DNA from: Rotaria sp. Silwood1
Lineage: Eukaryota > Rotifera > Eurotatoria > Philodinida > Philodinidae
DNA length: 64,000 bases
Assembly (NCBI GenBank): GCA_905250075.1
Contig: CAJNOP010000374.1
Location: 133,969-197,968, forward strand
Direction of reading: 5' to 3'
The first letter of the stretch is position 1; every line of letters begins with the position of its first letter. A program made the position numbers and the translations under genes. Below the pieces are notes generated by a model. It did not search any database and was not told the origin of the DNA. It saw only the letters and a program-made list of their open reading frames with translations. Below are positions 51,818-61,609 of the stretch, in pieces.

Positions 51818-53373
51818 TCTAGCCGAAAGCTCTAAGAACAATGAATAGAAAAACAAAGAGATATTTTTTGTTTTATTTAATAAGATGTTCAACATAGTTC
51901 TCATGAATATTCATAAAAAATTCGAACCATTCTAATAATCTGTCAAAATATCTGTTAAAGTATTTTTCTAGCATACTTTTTAACTGTCTTTGAAAACCAC
52001 GTCAGTAAGGATGTTCCATCTACTTTCTGGAAACTATTTTTATATTACTAGCTTCATTTTTATTTATGCAACTATAGAACAAACACGTGTAATATATACT
52101 ATTATATGTTGTGTTTGAGTTACTGTCATAAGACAGAAATTCATTGATTCAATAAATAGTTTTTAGCTTCGTTGGAAAATCGCAAGCAGAGATGATATGT
52201 TTCTCTGTCAATATGGATGAACAGCATCATTACTTTGACTAATCTAGTATTGATTTATGTTATTTGAACAAAATTGTTTGCGACACAATTAGTCAAATAC
52301 CTTAAGTAGAAAAAAAAGATGTCTTTTCTCGTCTCATTCCTCAGGTTAGAGTCATACGAAAAGTTAATCGACAAAAAAGTTAAAAATTGTGATGGCATTT
52401 AGGTCATCCACTTTATGGTATAGTTAAGAACGAGAAATTCCTATTTATAATTTTAAAATTAGACCGTTGTAATAATCGCTTTCATATATTTTGAATTTTT
52501 TTAAAATTCATATCATGGAAAAAAAAATTTTTCTTAGAATATTCGTCGTCGGTAATGAAAATTGTTTTGTATTTATAAGTAGCGATTGAATGATGAATTA
52601 TTTATCTCAACAGCAATGTTTCTTTTTCATTTCTATTAAAATTTTCGAACTGTTTATACATATATATATATATGCGCTTTGTCTTGATAGAGTTAAACAA
52701 GATTCTCTGTATAAGTATGCAATTGCTTAAAAAGGGAAAGAAGTTTAGAAATTTTGAAAAAGCTTTTAACAAGTAACTGCTGTAAAACTTCAAATTTAAA
52801 ATAGTTATAAATCAGTTACATACTCATACGTTAGGAACTTATTTGTAAGTCGAACATCGATTTCTAAATAAAATAACCACTTATCATTACATTCACTGTA
52901 GGGCAAATTTTCTTCTGTGAATATATTTTATCAGACAATTTATTGAATTTCTCTTGGGATGGTCTTCACTGACTTAACTTTTCTTGGTTCCATGAGATGC
53001 TCCCATATGTCACTGTTCATCTATTATATTGCCTTCCTACTCTTCACTCACGAATCAGTAATAAATCGACTTAAAGAACTAATTTTAATTAGCAAATCGT
53101 TACAATTCAATATCTGAACATAGAGTGAGAATGATTATGACCCGAATTCATTTCATGAAGTTTGTTTTAGTTTCTGAGTCTCAGATTGTTTTACAGCTAT
53201 TTTAGTTTTTCGCTGATTTCTATCAACTTTTACGCTTTTAAAAATCGCTTCGCACTCTTTATTTTAGTTACTGGAACTAGAAATTCATTTACATGAGACT
53301 GCGATATCGTGCATTGTTTTCTACTTTTGTTTATTTCAGCTTTTGATCTAATTTATTTGTATTCTTTCAAAAA

Positions 53374-55260
53374 ATGAATTCATTAAATACGGCTGATGAA
53401 TCATGGAGTGAACGTTGTGCATATGGTTTAAAATGTGAAAAATTAGCTACGCATCAGTGTGAAGGATGTGGAGAAATATACTGTATCGGTCACTATTGGG
53501 AACATCAAACTAAACTTCAAGAAGATTTTGCAAATATACGACATACACAAGATAAATTGAGTCAAGGATTGAAGTCATTATTATCATCAATGTCAGCGGA
53601 TGTCATATTAGATTTAATAAAACAAATTTATGAATTCCAAATGAAATCAGACGAAATTGACAAGACAGTAAATATAATACAAGAGCAGTTACAGGATGTA
53701 ATTAATGACGATAAACAAGATTTTAAAAAGCACTTGATGACAATGATAAATGGATCAAAAGAGCATGATCGGAATAATTATCTTGAAAATGATATTGATC
53801 GTTTAAAGAAAGACATTCAAGAGTTAAAATTAAAACTAGAAAAAATTTATAATTATAGTCAAAAAAAGAAATCACAAGAACAATTACGTATTCAAGATAT
53901 GAAAGTTCAGTCGGACAATCTATCTGACAAAATAAAATCACCGTTAATAAATTTTGTATCACAGAGCAAAAAGATGCTTTTACGTTCTGTTGTTGATACT
54001 TCTAAATATAGAGTGGTAAAACAAGCAGATGATCCTGCAGTACTGTTTGATCTAATCCTTCGACAAAAGAATGAATCAGGTTTAGATGCAAATGAAAATG
54101 AACTTGTTGTAAGTGAAGCCGATAATGAAGAAGATGCAGAAGATGCAGAAGAAACAATGATAGTTATCGGTTCTGACACTACATTAAAGACTACTCAGAA
54201 GATTCGTTTCTCCAACAATATTGTTCGCTGGCTACGAGGTCCCTTTAGGGTAATGGTGGATGGTACCATGCATGCAGTTGATCTATGCGCACAAGGAATA
54301 CGTATCAGTGATGCTGTTATAAAAGCTGTGGAGCACGGACTGGCTAGGCAAAAACAAAATGCCGTAGAACAAGAAACTACCAGTAGTTCAGTTAAGCCAA
54401 CATTTGCCGAAATTACATCTGATTGGACATTTGAAGGCGAGAATGCTGATCGAGGATTCAGTAGTGTATCTATATGGATGCGTGATCCTCAAGGTCAACG
54501 AATTTTAATCAAAACACAAGACCATCCATTATGCGCTGCCAACGAAAGACTAGCTTATACTTTAGGAGGATTACTTGGTTTACCTATTAATGAGGTGCAG
54601 ATTGGAGTTTATCAAAATAAACTGGTAACTTTGCATGCCGATGTTGCTAACGAAAATGAAAAAACTATAACATTCATGGACTTACCGAAACAAATAAGAA
54701 AAAAAATATTGACTAATCCACTGTTGGAATCTATGGATTTATTCGATCGTATCGTACACAATGTTGATCGTAATCCACGAAATATTTTAATAACAGTATC
54801 GAAAACAGATTCAATCGATGATGATAATACAAAATTGAAGATGCATCTAATTGATCATGCTTCCTGCTTTGGTATGGGTAAACTTAATGTCATCAGTATT
54901 ATAGCTTGCAAGTTTCATAGTAACCATCTTTCAGTAGTTACATTTGATCCAATAGAAAAGGCAAGAAAATTCGAACAATATCTCAACAAGCTACCCATAG
55001 CAGATCGTGCTTTAATAAAAAAGACATTAAATCGTTTTGCAGCAATTACTAATGATCAATTAGATAGTTGCATAACCGAAGTACAGGATCTACTATCATC
55101 CAGTCAATACAATCGTATACATAGCGTCTTATATCGACAGCGAGACGTTGCAAAACGCTGTATAATACAGTGGGGTATTGGTCTTAATTCTGCAAGTTTA
55201 AGACCAAACCAAAGGAATCAGACTACATCCGAAGCAAATGACATGGCAGTATATTTCTAA
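53374..55260 (+). CDS. B-box-like zinc finger + coiled coil + HipA-like kinase domain fusion protein
   Basis: One intronless frame of 628 aa. Residues 15-44 form a B-box-like zinc-binding site (Cys15, Cys21, Cys29, Cys32, Cys37, His40, His44). Heptad-rich coiled coil follows at about 85-185, ending in a Lys/Glu/Leu stretch, so the front half is TRIM-like without a RING. An acidic linker lies at about 255-270. The C-terminal part (about 350-600) resembles HipA-like Ser/Thr kinases. Lys380 in RILIKTQDHP is a candidate ATP-binding lysine. Glu391 is in ANERLAYTLGGLLGLP, the characteristic NE..A..LG..LGLP helix. VDRNPRNIL (Asp465, Asn470) is the catalytic loop and LIDHASCFG (Asp494) the metal-binding motif. 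In bacteria HipA-type kinases phosphorylate host targets; here the role is unknown. The catalytic residues look intact. The gene stands alone with gene-poor DNA of about 5 kb on each side, and AATAAAA lies near 55370. Confidence 0.82.
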   Translation: MNSLNTADESWSERCAYGLKCEKLATHQCEGCGEIYCIGHYWEHQTKLQEDFANIRHTQDKLSQGLKSLLSSMSADVILDLIKQIYEFQMKSDEIDKTVNIIQEQLQDVINDDKQDFKKHLMTMINGSKEHDRNNYLENDIDRLKKDIQELKLKLEKIYNYSQKKKSQEQLRIQDMKVQSDNLSDKIKSPLINFVSQSKKMLLRSVVDTSKYRVVKQADDPAVLFDLILRQKNESGLDANENELVVSEADNEEDAEDAEETMIVIGSDTTLKTTQKIRFSNNIVRWLRGPFRVMVDGTMHAVDLCAQGIRISDAVIKAVEHGLARQKQNAVEQETTSSSVKPTFAEITSDWTFEGENADRGFSSVSIWMRDPQGQRILIKTQDHPLCAANERLAYTLGGLLGLPINEVQIGVYQNKLVTLHADVANENEKTITFMDLPKQIRKKILTNPLLESMDLFDRIVHNVDRNPRNILITVSKTDSIDDDNTKLKMHLIDHASCFGMGKLNVISIIACKFHSNHLSVVTFDPIEKARKFEQYLNKLPIADRALIKKTLNRFAAITNDQLDSCITEVQDLLSSSQYNRIHSVLYRQRDVAKRCIIQWGIGLNSASLRPNQRNQTTSEANDMAVYF

Positions 55261-58200
55261 ATAAAAACGAAAATATGTAAATTTTGCTACTAACTATTGT
55301 ATAATTATTAACAAAACAAAAATAGACGCGAATATGGACTTGCTTTTTTTCTTGTAATTTCCAGTAATCAATAAAAATTTTTAAACAAGGATAATGCAGC
55401 AGTTTTTATCTTTGAGTTCATTTATTATATTTCTAGACTGGATTGTAAGTCTCTAACTTAGAGATTTAAAAAACTGTTACAAAGAAAATTATCTGTTTGA
55501 AATTTTCTATATTGTAAAAATCGTCATATTAGATAGTGGTAAATATTAATCTATACATAAGCAACACAGAACAAATAACACATCAAGACTTGATAATTTC
55601 TAATTAAATGAATAATAAGCAGATTCTGATTACTGCGATATGGTCTATTTCCAGTTCTGAAAAATGAGACTACTATAAAGTTTCTGCAAGTTTCAAAGAA
55701 AGCTTGACAAGTGCGAAAATTTTCTCTCTGTCAAGACAGAATAGTATTGTTCTACAGCGGAAGAACAAAAATTTCCCATAACTAGATTAGTGAATTACTC
55801 CTTTACTTCCATTCGAGTTACCACTTTATTCATATCATTATTAATTATTCGATAATTGTGTTAGATATCGCCTTCACTTATTAGCACCAACTGAAGATAA
55901 GAAGTCTTCGTAAGATCACATAAAGTTGAAAAGGAATTCGTACTCATAGGCCTTTGAAGCCGAGTTATAGTCGTTTAATTGAATGTTTCACTCATTTTAA
56001 GTATTTATTGAAAATAAAATAACGAAATTTCGATATGAAATTGCGTTCGTCGGTACAACTAATGATCTTTAGAATGTTCTGCAAATTTTAGCCTGAAAGA
56101 ATATTCCTTGATCGAATTTTCAGGTGCACTTGAGTTTTGTGACATGTTTGTGGCAAACAACTATCTTGTCTGAAATTGAATAATTCAACAATGAAGGTTT
56201 TTCTTAGGCCAAAAGTTTCATACTATTCTAAGGACCATTCGAACTATCTATGGTAGTTCAAAATTCAGTACAATAGCTCTAACTTGCCTCCAAATACGCA
56301 TGGCAGCCTTCTCTTTTAGTTTTTCTCCAGTCTTACTAAGACTTCCATGCGAGTCTAATATGAGTTCGAACAACCAGTTACAATTGCGTTAATTTGCTTG
56401 TAAGTGATAGAAATTGATCGGTATTTTTCTGCACTGAATGGTTGCCGTTTATTTCGTACTATGACTGTAGTAATGCTGTTGATGCTGATACTAATGAAAC
56501 CTATTACAATGTAGCAGCTAATTTAGACTCATATTTGCACTAGCAACTAGCAGTAAGTGTACAGCATAACGTACAGTGAAGTTTTTCTATAGTGAAAACG
56601 GTTGGGACTATTCAAAGCGTTCACTATCCAAAGGTGCTCACTAAATCCGATTCCTAGAAACTCAACTTTCGAGTATAGAAAGTGACCACTATCCTAATAT
56701 GGAGATGAGGTATATCAGTCAGGATGACGATGCCGAATACAGGTGAGAATGGGTAGGTGAAAGAGATGTGAATGAGTGGAATATGAAAATCTTCTTCTTA
56801 GATGAAGCTTAGAATCATAAGACTATGTTGTTTTCCTCAAATTCTATTTATTTGGTGTTAACAGAAGAATAGAATAAGTAAAAGCCAACTTTATTTGTGT
56901 TGAGGAGACTAGTGAAATAAAGTGACTGATTACCTCAGCTCTGAAGATTGAAAGATATTTAAAAATCACTAAGTGCTTACTATCGATTATGAATCTATAA
57001 CATCAACAGCAATTCAAAGCATTCGAAACATACAATGTAAACGACTATGGCCAATCAGTTGTCAAACACTGTAGAACTTAACGATTTTATTATATTTTAA
57101 ATAGTATGCTATATAGTCATATAGCATACATGTCACTCCGAATGTTATTTACACTAAAATCAAGCATGAGACCTCTGCTAAGGTGCACTTAATTAACGTA
57201 CACTTCAAGTACTGTTTGCTCTCTTTTAATGTACAATAGATAAAATTTTACAAGGAAAATTGTAAAAGTTCCATAAAACTAACCTGATATCCATCATGCC
57301 GAAAACATTTTCCGAATTGTCGTTACCAAAACAGATGCAACCACTTCTACACCTACGTATATATAGTCTCAGAGACAATAAGACATTCAATTTTATTGTA
57401 TGTCTATTGTATTGTAGGGTCATGGATCCGTTAGAGGTTCCAAATAAGATTAACTAAAGAGTCAATATAATTTCATCGCGTCCTATTTAACGTCTAATGT
57501 TAATAAGCGAAATTTGATTCTCACTCCGAACTCCATAAGATTGAAAATACTCAATCGATTATTCAAACTTTCCTGTCATAATTTGTGAAGCAACTTCACT
57601 GTTGAGACTGAAGTTCAAAAAACCTAGTGCTTTGCAAGGATATTGTGATCTTATCCTTTCAGAACCGCTGTTTGTGTCTTTAGTAAAGATGCTTCAATTT
57701 ATGGAAGAGATAAGTTTTTTGTTGAATGAAGATTGTCGTTGTGAGAAAACTTATCGTAATTTGTTGATGACATGAGTGTATACTCAATATAGATTTTTTT
57801 TTGTATCTTAAACGATGGGATGAAATATATAGAGAATATGAGCTTTTAACCAAATTAATTGTCGATTGAAGTAGATTACAGATGATATGTAAAGAAGTGT
57901 ATATGATATAAAGAATGGTACGATGCTTTTTCTATAAATAGTAATTATCAAGTGTTATGTGAAATAAAATTATATGCATATAATCACTGGTGTTGAAAAT
58001 AATCTATGTCTTAAAATAAACTATTATTATCGGCTATATATAAGATGAGTTTATTGGAAGAGAACTAAATATTTTCGATAGATATTGACTAGCTGATTTT
58101 GTTTTCTTATTGATAACCTAATACTCATAACACACGATCAAGATTCATCAGTTTGGACTTAACTGAGAAGAATTTTAATCAAAATCACAGCTAGATTTCC

Positions 58201-60468
58201 AGAAGATTTTATCATAATTTATAGTGGTAACGCAACATTCATTGCAGGTGCAAGGTATGCGGACAGGTGTGTGTGTGCATGGAACGAAGACACTTTACTA
58301 CACTCGTATTCCAAAGCCGCATTTGTTTTTGAACATCATTTTCTGTATTTATGATTTTTGTATATATATATGTGCTCTTGCATCCCAAGTAGATTTTATC
58401 CATTCAATAGTTGATACTAGTGTAACAACAATTAGATGGTGTGTTCAAGCTCAGAAAACAAGTTCATGACATGCCTGGTGACAATTATGCCAAGCGAACT
58501 CTATTAATTTGCGGTTAGTTAAAAGTAAAACTGTAAGTACAGTTTTTATTAGAATTGTTATCAGAAAATGGTTAAAATTTTGAAATTTTTGGTGAACTTT
58601 TTAAAAATCATTAATGTCACATAATAAGTTTTCTTAAACTTGATATTTATAAGTTTCTAAGAATTTAAACAACGCAAAGCTGATATTTTAGATTGTTGTC
58701 TATTTGAAAAATTTTCATTAGAAAAAAAAAATGGAGATTGAATTTGACAGGCTTTAAATTTCAATTTTATGTTCGTAAATGAAAACACACGTAAAAATAC
58801 ATCAATTTAATTGAATTCATCGTATTACATTATCTAGTGTTCTATGTCAAATTGTTGAAGATATTAATACAATAAAAAATTGATATTCGCGAAATGGCAA
58901 ATAATTTTGAGTAAGTTATTAAAATTAAAAAGAAAATCTATCTATTTATTGTCGCTTGTTTTTATTATTTTATTCCGGAAGTAGAATGTCTCTCTTATTT
59001 TCATCGTTTATTTTTATCAATTTATCATTTCAGTGATGAAATAAATGAGTTTTCTTAAAAATCTCTATCACAAAATAACTAATTTTTGTCTTCTAACATT
59101 AAGTTCATGTTCAAAGTTCATGATATTGTTTGTATTTCGATAGTAAATTTGAATTACCTTTGTTCATTAAGGACAATATAATTTGATATTATATTATCAT
59201 ATTGTTTTGCAATCTTGAAATGAGCATGCTTTTTCTTGTTGTCTTTAAATCAAAGTCATTTGAAAGGATTCTATTTCTACAATGCGTTTGTATTATATCG
59301 TTGCTTTTCTCTCCCTTGTTGTTTTCTTTATAGTGCATCACCATACGAACTCTCTCTTTTGCTTGAAGTACTGTTACAAGATTATTTGTTTCATTTTAGT
59401 CATCGATCATAAAAGCTCTTAAATTACCTTGAAAGACATTTAAAACATGACAAATATAATGAAATACGACTTTTTTTCTAGTCTATAATCAGCGCTTCTA
59501 GTCAAGATGAAGTTCAGTAACTGATTCGTTAATCGATAGTCAAATGAAACATACAAATTAGCGATGATTACTAACGTAGTCTTAATTTTTTTTCCATGTT
59601 TTACAAAGTTTTACGTATAAACCAACAATAACATAAACCAAAAAAAAAATCATTTTAATCCTCCTACTCATTCTCTCTGTTTCTATACATATAGCTATGA
59701 AAGAGTTTGTTTTTGTCTTTAATAAAAAAAACTACGTCTTAAACTGAGTAGTCATTTTGAATAGTGATAACAAAAAGAAACTATTTAACTGAAAGTAAGT
59801 ACTAAATAATCGATCTAACTGATTTCTAAAACACAAACTATAGGTAGTTAAAAGTCAGTTTTTTTTTCGAATTATCTTGAATCTAACCTTCTTTTGATAC
59901 AAAACGTTCGTTAGTATAATATTATTACTACAACAGTAAAGTCAAGTATTCTTTCTTTTTTTTATGTTACATCTTATTGAACTTCTACATTGACAACGGA
60001 TCACAATCTTCTCGTTGTACATTGATGATGTGCATATAGTGCACATACGTTTGTAATGTTTATTTAGCATGATTTTTTTTCTGTTTCACTTTCTTCTATT
60101 TCTTCTTCTGAATTGATTGATTTGTGAGCCGAAATGAAGAATAGCAACAGTAAAAAAAAAAAAAAACAGTTTAAATTATTCCTACTCAAAATTTGAATGG
60201 TAAGATGAGTGCATAGTCGAACACAAGCCATTCGTCATCGTCTTTCTCGATAGTAAAAGTAAAAAAGACAAAGAGAAATAGAGAGAAAAAAAAACAAAGT
60301 AATACAGAGCATTCATGTTTGAGTATTTTTACGGCTTGCCAATGTGGACGATTACAAAAAATATAGTTTGGTCACAACAATCCTGTACGATATAAATTGA
60401 GCAGATTTTTTTTTGTGTCCAGAATATTCACTTTATTAAATATCTATTGTTATTTGAACAGGTAAAAA
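55261..60468. other. 5.2-kb gene-poor region
   Basis: The left end is the 3' UTR of the HipA-like fusion gene. I find no intact gene, RNA gene or clear transposon in the rest. A 26-bp palindrome occurs at 57104-57129. The last bases contain an acceptor-like TTGAACAG (AG at 60460-60461), 7 nt before the next ATG. Confidence 0.5.
57104..57129. repeat. Short palindrome
   Basis: GTATGCTATA (57104-57113) and TATAGCATAC (57120-57129) are exact inverted copies separated by TAGTCA. It is a possible small hairpin in a gene-poor region. No function can be inferred. Confidence 0.75.
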
Positions 60469-61609
60469 ATGTTTGCTTCGAAACGATTAGTATCACCACC
60501 TAATCCATCTAGTCTACATTTACCTACTGTTTCAAAAACGAATCGACGACGTTCTCAACATTCTTCTTCTCTATCATTTACTACAATGCCATCCACAACA
60601 GTATCAACGAATGTATCGGAAAATGTTTCAGCGTTAAAAGCTAAATATATTGATTATGCAATGTGGCTAAAAGCATCATCAAAACAAAATCGTGATCCAA
60701 TGTTTACACATGAATTATTAAAACATTCTTTATGTCAAATGGGTATTGATTCAACACAAGCTGAACAACTTGTATCAACATGTAGTTGGTATGTATATCA
60801 ATTTCAAAAAGAACTCGAAGTTGATAATGAACAACGTGATCCATCAATAATAACAGAAACTAAAATATCTCATCGATCATCAAGACGACGACATAAAAAA
60901 ACTCGCACAACTACATCGAAAAAAACTTCTCTCCCAAGAGAACATTCATCAGAATCAGCAACAACAGTAACTTCCATAAACAAAGGTTAAATACTTATGA
61001 AAAAAAGAACAAATAAAAAAAACAAAAAAACTAATAAAATGATTCATTTTGTTATTCTTTTTAGAAAGTATTGTTTCACCTGCATCATCTCCATCAACAA
61101 GAAATAAATTTTCTGTTTTACCGGCTATTCAAAGTTCTGAACGTGAAACATCACCACGTTTTCGTCGTGTTGATTTTAATAATGAAAAATCAAATTCACA
61201 ATCCATAGGAAAAGAAAAATCTTCACATTGGCGATCAGCTATATTAAAAGCACGAATTTTACCTAAAATTCGACCATTAGATACTGAATCATCTATTGAT
61301 AATCGCCATGATATTACACCTGAACCTACATCAATTGATCTTGATTTATCAAGTTCACAAAAAACTCTTCATCAACATAGTTTAGCTGGTAGTCATCATA
61401 CTCGATCAATACTACGTAAACAAATTAGTTCATGTTCATCTGTCGTATCAACAGAAGTTGATAGTCGAAGATATCGTAGTAGAATATTAACACCAACATC
61501 AACAGTTATTGATGAAATACCATTAGGAACAAGGTCACAACGTTTATTTGGTGGTAGTGAATGTTTTGCTCAAATTATGAATGAACTTGAACAACAAAAA
61601 TTACATTAA
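60469..61609 (+). CDS. Unrecognised basic, Ser/Thr/Arg-rich protein
   Basis: Exons 60469-60985 and 61065-61609 join in phase 1 across a 79-bp intron; 353 aa. I do not recognise the family. One folded-looking segment lies at about residues 50-125, where SALKAKYIDYAMWLKASS, FTHELLKHSLCQMGI and WYVYQFQKELEV suggest a small helical bundle. The rest is polar and basic, with a cluster RRRHKKTRTTTSKK near 145-158 that could be a nuclear localisation signal. A conserved-looking hydrophobic C-terminus ends the protein (RLFGGSECFAQIMNELEQQ). There is no signal peptide or membrane helix. Codon use and the intron look like those of the ordinary host genes, so it is probably a native, rapidly evolving or lineage-specific protein. 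Confidence 0.75.

Larger units (their letters stand above)
48341..53373. other. 5-kb gene-poor region
   Basis: No intact protein gene is supported. A near-perfect palindrome lies at 49286-49319 and a putative transposon remnant at 51285-51817. A short (TA)n run occurs near 52661-52672. The last 35 bases follow an acceptor-like TTATTTCAG (AG at 53338-53339) and form the apparent leader of the next gene. Confidence 0.5.

Noticed and set aside
59426..59447. TGAAAGACAT matches the start of miR-71.
   Set aside because: Only the first ten bases match and no partner arm is present.
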